DNA of 64,000 bases from Rickettsia endosymbiont of Ceutorhynchus obstrictus (GCF_964026565.1 NZ_OZ032162.1:434001-498000), one strand, 5' to 3'; positions 1 through 8,987 are shown, numbered from the stretch's first letter. Numbers and translations: made by a program. The notes: generated from the letters alone by a model not told the origin.

Positions 1-2581
1 GTTGGCAGGTGTGGCGCAGGTACAAGTATACGGCTCGCAGCAATATGCAATAAGGGTACAGCTTGATCCGAGTAAACTAGCCGCTAATATGATAGGGATC
101 GAGGAAGTAGCGAATGCGATTATGCAAGGTAATGTTAACCAGCCGACCGGAGCTTTATACGGGAAAGATATTTATTCGACGATTTTAGTCCCTGGGCAAT
201 TACAAAATGCTCAAGAATATAATGATTTGATATTAATGTATCGTAATGGCAATCCTTTATTTCTTAACAATATCGGCGTGGCAATAGATAGTGTTGCTAA
301 CAATAAAATAGCAGCTTGGTATAATGATAAACCCGGAATAATTTTGGCTATTCAGAAACAGCCTAACACTAATACTTTGGAGATTATCGATTCAATCAAA
401 GAAATATTACCTTCATTACGTCAGCAGATTCCTGCCGGAGTTGATATAAATATTTTATTTGATCGATCAGACTCTATTAAAGAATCGGTACATGATGTAC
501 AATTTACGCTACTCCTAGCTCTTTTGCTGGTGATAATCGTTATATTCATTTTCCTCCATAATTTTTCTTCGACTATTATACCGGCCCTGACATTGCCTTT
601 GTCGATAATAGGCAGCTTTTCGGTTATGTATATTCTAAATTTTAGTATAGATACCCTATCTCTTATGGCTATGACGTTAGCAGTCGGGTTTGTTGTCGAT
701 GATGCTATAGTAGTGCTAGAAAACATAACAAGGCATATAGAAAACGGGCAAAGTAAATTACAAGCGACGATAGACGGCACCAAAGAAATTGTTTTTACCG
801 TAATATCCATGACTTTATCGCTAATAGCAGTTTTTATACCTTTATTATTAATGGGGGGAATTTTAGGCAGGTTATTAAATGAATTTGCGGTAACTATAAC
901 CTCGGCTATATTATTTTCAGGAATTATTTCTATCACAATTACCCCCGTATTATGTAATATGTTTTTAAAAGAAGGTAGGAATAACGAATCATCCGAGAAA
1001 ACTGAAAGAATAAGTGAAAAAGCCTTTGAATATATCAAAGAGAAATATCAAAAAAGTCTGGTAACGGTTATAGATTACGGCAGAGCTACGATGCTGGCGT
1101 TTATTATCATGATTTTAGCAACTATTTATCTTTTTACTATCGTCTCTAAAGGCTTCTTACCGGATGAAGATTCAGGACAAGTATTAATTTCCACGGAAAC
1201 CGCGCAAAGTATTTCTTTTGACGCGATGGTAAATCTACAAAAACAGGTTGCGGATATAGTGCTGCAAAATCCTTATATTGAGGCGCTTGCTTCTTCGGTC
1301 GGTGCATCGGGGAGAAATTCTTCGATGAATCAAGGAACGGTGTTTATAAGCCTCAAGCCGAGAGATCAAAGACCCGGCTCTAATAAGGTAATTAATGAAC
1401 TTCGGGCAAAGCTCAATAATCTAACGGGCATAAAAGTTTATATACAAAATGTTCCGACGCTAAGTATTGGTGGGCAGTCAACAAAAAGTCAGTATCAATA
1501 TACGATGCAAGGCATCGATCAAGATGAGTTATTTAATTTTGTGCCGAAGCTCCAAACAAAACTTAGCAAAATAACGGGTTTTCTTGACGTGACCTCGGAT
1601 TTACAAATCGCGCAACCGCAAACTAAACTAGAAGTCGACAGGTATAAAGCGGCGCAGCTTGGAGTATCGTTGGAACAGATACAAACAACTTTATATAGTG
1701 CTTACGGCGCGCAACAAATTTCTACCCTCTATACTCCGACCGCTCAATATTTTGTGATTATAGAACTCGCGCCGGAATATCAGACGGATCCATCCATGCT
1801 ATCTTTACTTTATGTTAAATCATCTAACGATGTCCTAGTGCCTTTAGCTTCTGTTGCCAAAATAATTAATACCGTCGGACCGCTTAGTATTTCTCATTTC
1901 GGGCAGTTACCTTCCGTTACGGTTTCTTTTAACCTCAAGCCGGGTTTTTCTTTAAGTTATGCGGTGCCGCAAGTGGAGGCGGTTATAAAGGAGTTGCAAA
2001 TGCCCGCCAGCATAACGGGAGGCTTTCAAGGAACGGTTCAGGCTTTTCAGTCCTCTCTGTCTGATATGGGGCTATTGATGCTGCTTGCCGCTATATTAAT
2101 TTATATAGTTCTTGGCATGTTATATGAGAATTTTTTGCACCCGATCACTATTCTTGCAGGCTTACCGACTGCAGGTTTCGGCGCTCTTCTCACATTAGTA
2201 TTATTCCGTAAAGAACTTGATATTTACGGGTTTGTCGGTTTGATTATGTTAATCGGTATCGTCAAGAAAAACGCTATCATCATTATTGATTTTGCCCTAG
2301 AAATTCAAAAGACTAGTAATAAAACTTCTAAAGAAATTATTTATGAAGCGTGTTTAGTTAGATTTAGACCGATTATGATGACGACGCTTGCGGCTTTAAT
2401 GGGGGCGTTACCGATCGCTTTAGGACTAGGAGCCACCGGCGGCGAGCGGCAATCTTTGGGTCTTGCGGTGGTTGGCGGATTACTAACCTCGCAATTATTA
2501 ACTTTATATATTACGCCGGTAATCTTTTTATATTTAGAAGCGGCAAAAAACAAATGTAAATTTTATATTTTTAGCAAGTAG
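1..2581 (+). CDS. RND-family multidrug efflux transporter (AcrB/MexF type), 5'-truncated by window edge
   Basis: This is the C-terminal ~859 residues of an inner-membrane RND (HAE1) proton-driven efflux pump; full members are about 1,010-1,050 residues, so the true start lies before the window. The frame is open from base 2 to a TAG at 2579-2581. Visible are the RND transmembrane block around residues 165-320, with the conserved VGFVVDDAIVVLENI segment whose adjacent aspartates belong to the proton relay, the second periplasmic domain, and the C-terminal membrane block with GLIMLIGIVKKNAIIIIDFA. Such pumps work with a membrane-fusion protein, which would be expected upstream and is not visible. 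Substrate cannot be read from sequence. Family call is firm. Confidence 0.93.
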   Translation, partial: LAGVAQVQVYGSQQYAIRVQLDPSKLAANMIGIEEVANAIMQGNVNQPTGALYGKDIYSTILVPGQLQNAQEYNDLILMYRNGNPLFLNNIGVAIDSVANNKIAAWYNDKPGIILAIQKQPNTNTLEIIDSIKEILPSLRQQIPAGVDINILFDRSDSIKESVHDVQFTLLLALLLVIIVIFIFLHNFSSTIIPALTLPLSIIGSFSVMYILNFSIDTLSLMAMTLAVGFVVDDAIVVLENITRHIENGQSKLQATIDGTKEIVFTVISMTLSLIAVFIPLLLMGGILGRLLNEFAVTITSAILFSGIISITITPVLCNMFLKEGRNNESSEKTERISEKAFEYIKEKYQKSLVTVIDYGRATMLAFIIMILATIYLFTIVSKGFLPDEDSGQVLISTETAQSISFDAMVNLQKQVADIVLQNPYIEALASSVGASGRNSSMNQGTVFISLKPRDQRPGSNKVINELRAKLNNLTGIKVYIQNVPTLSIGGQSTKSQYQYTMQGIDQDELFNFVPKLQTKLSKITGFLDVTSDLQIAQPQTKLEVDRYKAAQLGVSLEQIQTTLYSAYGAQQISTLYTPTAQYFVIIELAPEYQTDPSMLSLLYVKSSNDVLVPLASVAKIINTVGPLSISHFGQLPSVTVSFNLKPGFSLSYAVPQVEAVIKELQMPASITGGFQGTVQAFQSSLSDMGLLMLLAAILIYIVLGMLYENFLHPITILAGLPTAGFGALLTLVLFRKELDIYGFVGLIMLIGIVKKNAIIIIDFALEIQKTSNKTSKEIIYEACLVRFRPIMMTTLAALMGALPIALGLGATGGERQSLGLAVVGGLLTSQLLTLYITPVIFLYLEAAKNKCKFYIFSK

Positions 2582-2600
2582 TATTTCGTTTAATATATAA

Positions 2601-2710
2601 GCTTTGTTGCATGGCTCGAATTTTTGCAAAGCGTTCGGGGTCATGCCACGGTATGACACCGTACTTGTAATAACTATAATGCGGTAAATTAGGAGCCATG
2701 CAACAACGCC
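2601..2710. repeat. GGCGTTGTTGCATGG-type MITE, short copy
   Basis: 110-bp inverted-repeat element between the efflux pump and SURF1. Left end reads GCTTTGTTGCATGGCTC and right end GAGCCATGCAACAACGCC. The core holds a shortened GTCATGCC...GGTATGAC palindrome. No convincing 9-bp target duplication is visible at this copy. The left end, with CTTTG in place of CGTTG, is the version closest to ends of the IS903 group of the IS5 family. Confidence 0.8.
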
Positions 2711-2760
2711 ACTAAAATCTTATCCGACAATATATTTTTACTTATAAAATTTAGCATAAA

Positions 2761-3468
2761 GTGAACAAAAAATTTAACAATTCAAGATTTAATTTTATAG
2801 ATTTCTTTACTTTATGTACGGTTATTATATTGATAACGCTTGGCTTTTGGCAGCTTAGTCGTTTAAAAGAAAAAAAACTATTTCTAGAGGCTATGGATTA
2901 TAATCTGACTAGCCCTGCCGTAGATTTAAATGCTTTAGAGGATAATTTAATTTATCGTAAAGTAAAAATTACCGGACATTTTTTAGCCGACGCAGATATG
3001 CATTTATACGGGCGTAGATCAATGTCGAAGGAAAAAGACGGTTATTATTTAGTGACGCCTTTTAAGACTATGAACGGTAAAATTATTTTAGTAGCTCGCG
3101 GCTGGTTTAGTAATCGCCATAAAAACGCTATTTCTAGTGCCGCGAATGAGCAAATGCACGAAATTATCGGTGTAACGTTGCCTAGCGAAAAAACACGCTC
3201 TTTTATCCCCGATAATGACATAAAAAATAATGTCTGGTTTACTTTGGATTTGGCAGGCGCTTCTAGCATTTTAGGGCTAAAGTTAGAAAATTTTTATGTA
3301 ATTTTGGACGGCAAAGATATTAGTGATTTAGATATTCTTATTCCTTTATCGATGAATCATTTAGCAAATGTTAGAAACGATCATTTAGAATATGCTTTAA
3401 CCTGGTTTGGACTCGCTATTTCTTTAATCGTGATTTATTATTTGCGTAAAGCTAAATTCAAATCTTGA
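2761..3468 (+). CDS. SURF1-family cytochrome c oxidase assembly protein
   Basis: 235-residue inner-membrane protein of the SURF1 family, which helps insert haem a into cytochrome c oxidase subunit I. It shows the expected two-helix topology: an N-terminal membrane segment at about residues 15-30 (FFTLCTVIILITLGFWQL, with the family's GxWQLxR-like end) and a C-terminal one at about 212-230 that contains the typical YALTWFGLA motif, with a periplasmic domain between. The start codon is GTG at 2761. Repeat elements flank it on both sides, so it is probably transcribed alone. Other oxidase genes in the window (coxC, ctaG) are not adjacent. Confidence 0.93.
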   Translation: MNKKFNNSRFNFIDFFTLCTVIILITLGFWQLSRLKEKKLFLEAMDYNLTSPAVDLNALEDNLIYRKVKITGHFLADADMHLYGRRSMSKEKDGYYLVTPFKTMNGKIILVARGWFSNRHKNAISSAANEQMHEIIGVTLPSEKTRSFIPDNDIKNNVWFTLDLAGASSILGLKLENFYVILDGKDISDLDILIPLSMNHLANVRNDHLEYALTWFGLAISLIVIYYLRKAKFKS

Positions 3469-3497
3469 AGTATACTGCTCTTGGGTGATATCTTTTG

Positions 3498-3674
3498 GGC
3501 GTTGTTGCATGGATGGTTAAAATCGCTTAAAACTTGTCATACCGTGGCTTGACCACGGTATCCAGAAAAAATTAAAAAGCCTGACTGGATGCCGTGGTCA
3601 AGCCACGGCATGACATCGCGGTACTTTTAAAGAATACCCAAAATATAGCAATTTTCGAGCCATGCAACAACGCC
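3498..3674. repeat. GGCGTTGTTGCATGG-type MITE with perfect 9-bp target duplication
   Basis: 177-bp element bounded by GGCGTTGTTGCATGG and its inverse, flanked by the perfect direct repeat TATCTTTTG at 3489-3497 and 3675-3683. The core contains two hairpins, GTCATACCGTGG...CCACGGTATCC and GGATGCCGTGG...CCACGGCATGAC, joined by a linker. It lies between the converging SURF1 and GTPase genes. The same element with a further insert recurs at 39943. Confidence 0.92.
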
Positions 3675-3720
3675 TATCTTTTGGGTTAATGTATTACCCT
3701 TGATTATTCAGCTTTTGAAC

Positions 3721-3752
3721 CGAATTTAGGATAAGTTCTTATCCTAAATTCG
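3721..3752. terminator. Hairpin at the 3' end of the GTPase gene
   Basis: Near-perfect stem CGAATTTAGGATAAG / CTTATCCTAAATTCG with a TTC-type loop. It overlaps the last codons of the minus-strand GTPase gene (stop at 3739-3741), so the final residues N-L-G and the stop codon are written by the hairpin arm. Similar hairpins with a TATGGATAA arm end other genes at 11201, 32468 and 41733. A bidirectional transcription terminator is the likely role. Confidence 0.6.
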
Positions 3753-5685
3753 CGTTATTATCACCGGTTATTTTAACAAAATTCAAGTCTCTCTCTGCTT
3801 TATCTATCTCAGCAACGTGAATATTACCATAATCAATTATAGGTGCGGGTTCTGTTTTAGATATCTCGAATTTTAGTATTTTAAGTGCTATATCATTCCG
3901 CTTAAATGAGTTATCTGTTATATCTTTAGCGGCAGAATAAGCCTTTAAAGCATCGCTATATATTTTTTTTGTAAGTAAATAATCTCCTTTTTGAATATAT
4001 AAATCAGGGTCTTTCGGATTCTTTTTTATTAGTGCTTCAAAACATTTCAAAATGCCGGTATCATAGTCGGCAATTTTATAATATTTTATTGCTAAATTTA
4101 AAGTTACCTTATAGTAATCATCGTTTTTGTTAGGTTTTATTGCTAGTTGCTCTAATATATTACCGATTTCTTTGTACGGTAAAATTAGTTTTTTATTATA
4201 ATTAAGAGCCTGATTAAAATTATCCCATGCGTTTCTAAGCTCTCCTTTCTTACTATAAATCGTGCCGATATTGAAACGGGCTAAAGCTTTAGTTTCGCTT
4301 ATTTCTTCAGGAGGTTTATATTTATTTAACCACCATATAGCTTCTTCGTAATATTTATCATCTATAGATTTTTTTAGTTTTATGTCTTTAATAAAAGGCA
4401 TGAAAATTTTATTTACTGTTGTTTTGCAATGCTTTATTACGCGGTTAAATAAATAATCTGAATCTGAAGGAGCGGCTTTTAAAATTTCTCCGAAAAATAA
4501 TAAATATTCGGTTTGTTGTTTAAGAATATAGCTATAATTATGTATTTGCTCTTGCTGCTGCGGCTCTTCTGAAAATTTTTCGATAATATCTAAAAGCTCA
4601 ATAACCAAGTTTTTAGGATTATCATTATTTTTTTCCATTAGCTCATGAAATTTAAATATCTGCTGTAACCCTTGAAAATATTTAGGTTTTGCGGAAGGCA
4701 GAAGAATATAATTTTTATCCGACGGTAATAAAATTTTTTTAATAAAACTGTCATAATCATCAAAAAATATACGACAATTGACAGGTTTATAATAATCAAA
4801 ATTTTTTTCATCAAAAGTACGGGTTATGATACCACTTATTTGAGCAATATTAAGTTCTATTTTAGTGTATAGCTCACTTATAATATTTTGATGTCCGTTA
4901 AGGCTAAAATTTAAAGGTCTTAGTTTTACGTTAACGGCCTCCAACTTAAAATCTTCAAATTTTATTTTAGAAGTAAAAAGTCCGGTTTCTTGAGGAATTT
5001 TATGAAAAATTTTAATAAATGAAGACCCGGACAAAGACAAATTATTAAAAAACTTCTGAATAGTTGGATCGCTTTTGTTTATAATATTTCTTACTGATTC
5101 ATTAATATTCTCTGATTCTGCTTCCCCTTTAGTTATAACTAACGCCACACTATTTTTTAATTTTTCTAGCTCTGACTTTAGAAAAATATTAGTAAATTTT
5201 TCAATTATGAGATAGAATCCGCCGCTTTCTTCCGTTATTGAAGATTCGGGAGTGACGATTATAAATTGCAACTCGTTAGTAACTTTAAACAATCTCTTTA
5301 GAGAAAAAAGATTAATTAATATTTGAGTTATATTTCTCGGTGAATACTTATTTATCTCAAAGCCCGGACAATCCCAAATTACAGTATCGCCAATTTTATA
5401 TTTATTAAGAATATTGGGCGTTGTAGAAGGGTTGTTATGTATTTTTAAATCAGAATTACTAAAATTTTCTAATTGATAGACTTTTTTATCGGAATTATAA
5501 ATAATTTTCAGTTCATGATTAATTAATGACGCTACCAAAGCGCTTTTGCCGCCGCCTATAGCTCCTAATACTAAAATCCCTTTTTCTGTTATTTCTTCAG
5601 TTTTGTTATAAATTTCCGTCAATGAGGTAAATATAGTATTAATTTGCTTTATTAATTGTAATCGTTCCTTTGTTATATGCTTCAT
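3739..5685 (-). CDS. Predicted GTPase with C-terminal TPR repeats
   Basis: About 648 residues from the ATG at 5683-5685, which lies 2 bases past the stop of the upstream pbpC gene; a longer in-frame reading would start inside pbpC and is less likely. Residues 41-48 (GAIGGGKS) form a P-loop, DCPG at 105-108 is the G3 motif, and TKGE at 185-188 is a plausible G4 variant, giving an AIG1/septin-like G domain. The C-terminal third (about 465-630) has helical repeats of TPR type, for example the segment beginning ARFNIGTIYSKKGEL. No signal peptide or membrane segment is seen. Translational coupling to pbpC suggests co-expression; the cellular role is unknown. Confidence 0.75.
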   Translation of the reverse strand: MKHITKERLQLIKQINTIFTSLTEIYNKTEEITEKGILVLGAIGGGKSALVASLINHELKIIYNSDKKVYQLENFSNSDLKIHNNPSTTPNILNKYKIGDTVIWDCPGFEINKYSPRNITQILINLFSLKRLFKVTNELQFIIVTPESSITEESGGFYLIIEKFTNIFLKSELEKLKNSVALVITKGEAESENINESVRNIINKSDPTIQKFFNNLSLSGSSFIKIFHKIPQETGLFTSKIKFEDFKLEAVNVKLRPLNFSLNGHQNIISELYTKIELNIAQISGIITRTFDEKNFDYYKPVNCRIFFDDYDSFIKKILLPSDKNYILLPSAKPKYFQGLQQIFKFHELMEKNNDNPKNLVIELLDIIEKFSEEPQQQEQIHNYSYILKQQTEYLLFFGEILKAAPSDSDYLFNRVIKHCKTTVNKIFMPFIKDIKLKKSIDDKYYEEAIWWLNKYKPPEEISETKALARFNIGTIYSKKGELRNAWDNFNQALNYNKKLILPYKEIGNILEQLAIKPNKNDDYYKVTLNLAIKYYKIADYDTGILKCFEALIKKNPKDPDLYIQKGDYLLTKKIYSDALKAYSAAKDITDNSFKRNDIALKILKFEISKTEPAPIIDYGNIHVAEIDKAERDLNFVKITGDNNANLG

Positions 5686-5689
5686 GTTC

Positions 5690-8491
5690 TTAATCTTTAA
5701 AATTAATTCTTGCCGCATCGCTCTCACCGTTATTGTCAATAACCCTTATAATATATTCTCCGATTTTTGCTTGCCATAATAATGGTTCATCGGCTTTAAC
5801 ACTATTTATTAACTCATCGTTAACAAACCAAAAAATATCGGAAACGCCAGGATCAACGGTTGCCGCAAGGATTATCCTATCACTATTTTTAATTGAATAA
5901 ACAGAATTTTTTATAGGAGAGGTAATTTTCGGTTTTTGATAGTGTTGATTTACCAAATTACTACAACAATTATCGCAATAGCTTTTGCCTAAAGGTTTCG
6001 GTAACAAATGAATACCGGCTTTTTTATATACCGACAGTAAATCGGTCGGCCAAAAATTTACTATTCTATATTCGGTTTGTCCTTCTATAAAGCTACAAGC
6101 CGGCATACCGGTATTGATATCTATTAAAATTTTCCTATATATTCCCGACGGTTTTATCGGTGATTTGCCTTTAATAAACCAAGTATCGGTTTTACTTGGA
6201 CACATACCGTTATAAATATCACCGGTATCGGCACATACACTAACCTTAGTAATATCAAGCTCCTTTGCTTTATCAAGAATCAAATCTTTATCTTCGGTTT
6301 TATTTATTACCGCATTTATAATATTAAAAAATAAAGGAGCGGCAGTTTCTACTCCTGTAAACGATCCTCTAACTTGACCTTTAAAATCTCCGATCCACAC
6401 GGCAAGCACATATTTGCCGAATATACCGACCGCTAAACCATCCCTAAACGAGCTAGAAGTACCGGTTTTCCAATATATCGGCAAGCTTGGTTCTATATTA
6501 TTATAAGCATGCAGGCGGGCGGTATCTTTTAAAATATCGAGCGTTAAGTAGCTTGCTTCTTTGGACAACAGTATACTCTTCTGCTCCTCCAAATTGGCTC
6601 TGCAAAACTTCGGGGGATTCGCATGCTCACCTATTAAGGATAGGCTGTGCGTGTTCACCTCTTGTTTTACATTCCAATTTGAAGGATCATTTGAGTATAT
6701 AAATTCCTGTCTCGGCGCTATTAACTTTTTTAACGGTTGATATGAACCTAAATTGCCGAGCATGGCATAAAGTGTAACTAGCTCTTCCATATTTACCTCT
6801 ACTGCTCCGAGTACTATAGATAAGCCGTATATTTCCGGTTCTCGTAATTTAGCAATTTTTGCTTGTCGTAAAAATTCGTAGAAGTTAGGGTTTTTTAATT
6901 TAGAGGCAAGAAATATTACCGGTATATTACGGCTTTTTATTAACGACTCTCCGGCACTTACCCCGCCGGTAAAACTACTATCAAAATTTTCCGGCTTATA
7001 GCTATCGTAATTAATAGGAGAGTCTTTTAATAAAGTTAAAGGATGAATTAAGGATTGATCAAAAGCCAGAGCGTAGACGAAGGGCTTTAAAGTTGAGCCT
7101 GGGGATCGGTAGGATTTAGTACCGTTTATTTGCCCGCTTATATCAGTATTAAAAAAATCACCGGAGCCGACGCTTGCTAATACCTCCATATTAGTAAAGT
7201 CTACTAGCATAGCTGAGGCATTTGTTATGCCGTATTGCTTGTGAGCATTAATATATAGTCGAATTTGTGTTTCTAAAATAGTTTGTAAATTCTTATCTAT
7301 AGTGGTGAAAATATCTTTAATGCTATTAGACCTCTTGCATAACTCTACTTCTAAAGGTAATTTGTACGTCGATCCTAACCCCTCATCCTCACGTACATTT
7401 AAGTACGCTGCGGTTCTGCGTTTCGTGTATCCTTCAAATTCCTCTTTATAAGCGAATTCTGCAAGAGGTCTATTATTTTGTGCTAATATATCTAAAGTAA
7501 AATGCGGTGCTATAAACGGTAAGTTTTTGGCTTGATTAAATTTTATGGGTAAGTTAAGTAATTTATCGTAAATAATATCTTGTGGATGAGTTTCTAGCCA
7601 TTTAGAAAATAGATAGAGTCTAGCTCTTTTTATGTTATTTCTGCAATTCTTTATGTCATTCCCGTTGCCCTCTATATCCTTCCCGTTGCCCTCTATGTCA
7701 TTCCCGCGAAGGCGGGAATCCAGGCTTTTTTTGTCATGCTGAACTTGTTTCAGCATCTCATTAATAGATCCTGAAATAAATTCAGGATGACTGTAATGTT
7801 CTGGATTCCCGTTTTTACGGGAATGACATAGAGGGTAAGGGGAAGGATATAGAACTTTTTGTGCCATCGATTGTAACAAATTACAGTTTCCTCCCCTTTT
7901 TACCGGATTTTGCGGTATAACGGCTAAACTTAAAATATCCAGTAAATTTAAATCTTTAAGTTCACGTCCGAAATAAATATAGCTAGCAGCTGCGACACCT
8001 TCAATATTACCGCCGTAAGGAATTAAATTAAGATACGCTTCTAAAATTTCGTTTTTTGAATAATGTAACTCCAAATGTATTGCTTTAATAATTTGGTATA
8101 ATTTGCCGAGTATAGTGCCGGAATTTATCCCGAACCTTATACGCGCTACTTGCATGGTGATAGTGGAAGCGCCGATTTTTCGACCGTTTTTTAAATAGGT
8201 AAAGTAAAAAGCTTCAAATAAAGAAATAGGGTTAATTCCGGGATGGAAATAAAAATATTTATCTTCATATAATAATACCGCTTCTATGAATTGAGATGGT
8301 ACAGCGTCAATCGATGTATATATTCTATATTTATCATCTTTTGAGAGAGAAATACGCATTAACTGCCCGTTCCGATCAAATACTTTTTGTGAAAAGCTGA
8401 CCTTGTCAAGCAGCGGTATAGGGGGGACTATGAAATATATTATAACGCAGATTGTTAATAGCGTGATAATTAGCTTTATTTTAGAGAACAA
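5690..8491 (-). CDS. pbpC: Penicillin-binding protein 1C with three in-frame repeat inserts
   Basis: Bifunctional peptidoglycan glycosyltransferase/transpeptidase anchored by an N-terminal membrane segment (about residues 5-25). The glycosyltransferase signature EDKYFYFHPG is near residue 77. The transpeptidase motifs follow: SxxK (SPGSTLK, about 463-469), SRN (near 530) and KTGTS (near 680). The C-terminal ~90 residues form the BiPBP_C-type domain of PBP1C. At 933 residues it is long because three different palindromic repeats are read through: 7655-7850 (just after the glycosyltransferase domain), 7328-7471 (RPE1, between the two enzymatic domains) and 6571-6699 (inside the transpeptidase domain). 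None breaks the frame. The GTPase gene follows directly. Confidence 0.93.
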   Translation of the reverse strand: MFSKIKLIITLLTICVIIYFIVPPIPLLDKVSFSQKVFDRNGQLMRISLSKDDKYRIYTSIDAVPSQFIEAVLLYEDKYFYFHPGINPISLFEAFYFTYLKNGRKIGASTITMQVARIRFGINSGTILGKLYQIIKAIHLELHYSKNEILEAYLNLIPYGGNIEGVAAASYIYFGRELKDLNLLDILSLAVIPQNPVKRGGNCNLLQSMAQKVLYPSPYPLCHSRKNGNPEHYSHPEFISGSINEMLKQVQHDKKSLDSRLRGNDIEGNGKDIEGNGNDIKNCRNNIKRARLYLFSKWLETHPQDIIYDKLLNLPIKFNQAKNLPFIAPHFTLDILAQNNRPLAEFAYKEEFEGYTKRRTAAYLNVREDEGLGSTYKLPLEVELCKRSNSIKDIFTTIDKNLQTILETQIRLYINAHKQYGITNASAMLVDFTNMEVLASVGSGDFFNTDISGQINGTKSYRSPGSTLKPFVYALAFDQSLIHPLTLLKDSPINYDSYKPENFDSSFTGGVSAGESLIKSRNIPVIFLASKLKNPNFYEFLRQAKIAKLREPEIYGLSIVLGAVEVNMEELVTLYAMLGNLGSYQPLKKLIAPRQEFIYSNDPSNWNVKQEVNTHSLSLIGEHANPPKFCRANLEEQKSILLSKEASYLTLDILKDTARLHAYNNIEPSLPIYWKTGTSSSFRDGLAVGIFGKYVLAVWIGDFKGQVRGSFTGVETAAPLFFNIINAVINKTEDKDLILDKAKELDITKVSVCADTGDIYNGMCPSKTDTWFIKGKSPIKPSGIYRKILIDINTGMPACSFIEGQTEYRIVNFWPTDLLSVYKKAGIHLLPKPLGKSYCDNCCSNLVNQHYQKPKITSPIKNSVYSIKNSDRIILAATVDPGVSDIFWFVNDELINSVKADEPLLWQAKIGEYIIRVIDNNGESDAARINFKD
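6571..6699 (-). repeat. RPE inserted in frame in pbpC (same family as in coq7)
   Basis: 129-bp element with ends GTATACTC and GAGTATA. Read on the minus strand it encodes a peptide containing SNDPSNWNVKQ and HANPPKF. An equally long copy in the same reading frame sits in coq7 at 28779-28907 ([18 protein letters not shown]). The insert falls before the KTG motif of the transpeptidase domain. Confidence 0.88.
7328..7471 (-). repeat. RPE1 inserted in frame in pbpC
   Basis: 144-bp element bounded by AGACCTCTTGCA and its inverse. The minus-strand translation includes RRTAAYLNVREDEGLGS and [12 protein letters not shown], matching the peptide known for Rickettsia palindromic element 1. It separates the glycosyltransferase and transpeptidase domains. 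A second, decayed copy is at the end of nusB. Confidence 0.92.
7655..7850 (-). repeat. Compound GTCAT-hairpin repeat inserted in frame in pbpC
   Basis: Nested palindrome: outer arms GTCATTCCCGC...GCGGGAATCC and CTGGATTCCCG...CGGGAATGACA enclose GTCATGCTGAACTTG...CAGCATCT and its CCTGAATTTATTTCAGG partner. Short tandem copies of a CTCTATATCCTTCCCGTTGC unit sit at the left side. The translation (for example LDSRLRGNDIEGNG) is low-complexity and unrelated to PBPs. Confidence 0.85.
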
Positions 8492-8744
8492 AATATATAC
8501 CGTTTGTTGTTATCTTTGTGTGGATAGGTTAGCATGCTCTGGTTATTACAAGTATAGTGTCATACCGTGGCTTGACCACGGTATCCAGAAAAAACTTAAA
8601 AAAAGACTGGATACCGTGGTCAAGCCACGGTATGACACCGAACGCACAACAATGTTTTTCTGCCTTGCAGGATTCATATACCAAAATAATACAATAAAAG
8701 CTCCCAGTATTAAATATATTAATAATATATTGACTATTTAATTT
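8492..8744. repeat. Upstream region of pbpC with a GTCATACC palindrome
   Basis: No convincing gene. The centre, 8557-8638, is a double hairpin GTGTCATACCGTGG...CCACGGTATCC with a mirrored second half. It resembles the core of the 3498 element but lacks the GGCGTTGTTGC ends. Reading frames across it are repeat-derived. Confidence 0.7.
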
Positions 8745-8908
8745 ATCTTTTGTATAATGCATTTTAAGTTAGTTAATATGTTAACTTTATATAAATACAA
8801 CTAACCCTCACTTCTTTCATTTACTTATGTAAATCATAAATAAATCCACAATATCCGGTATAAAGGCTGAAAAGTCTATCTAAATTACTTCATGCTACGA
8901 TAAGTTTC

Positions 8909-8936
8909 TTGACTTTAATTTTTTATCCTGTATAAT
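8909..8936 (+). promoter_or_regulatory. Sigma-70-type promoter for the autotransporter gene
   Basis: TTGACT at 8909-8914 and a perfect TATAAT at 8931-8936 are separated by 16 bases, about 50 bases upstream of the ATG at 8988. The gene also has a clear ribosome binding site (AAGGAAAAGG). Confidence 0.75.
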
Positions 8937-8987
8937 GGTCTCTAATTATATAATAATTTATTAACATTTTAAGGAAAAGGTTAAATT

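Noticed and set aside
421..1038. Long antisense frames inside the RND, autotransporter, aspS and mutS genes
   Set aside because: They mirror strongly conserved genes on the other strand and carry no family features or ribosome binding sites.
5690..8491. pbpC as a pseudogene because of foreign inserts
   Set aside because: The frame is open throughout and all catalytic motifs plus the C-terminal domain are present.
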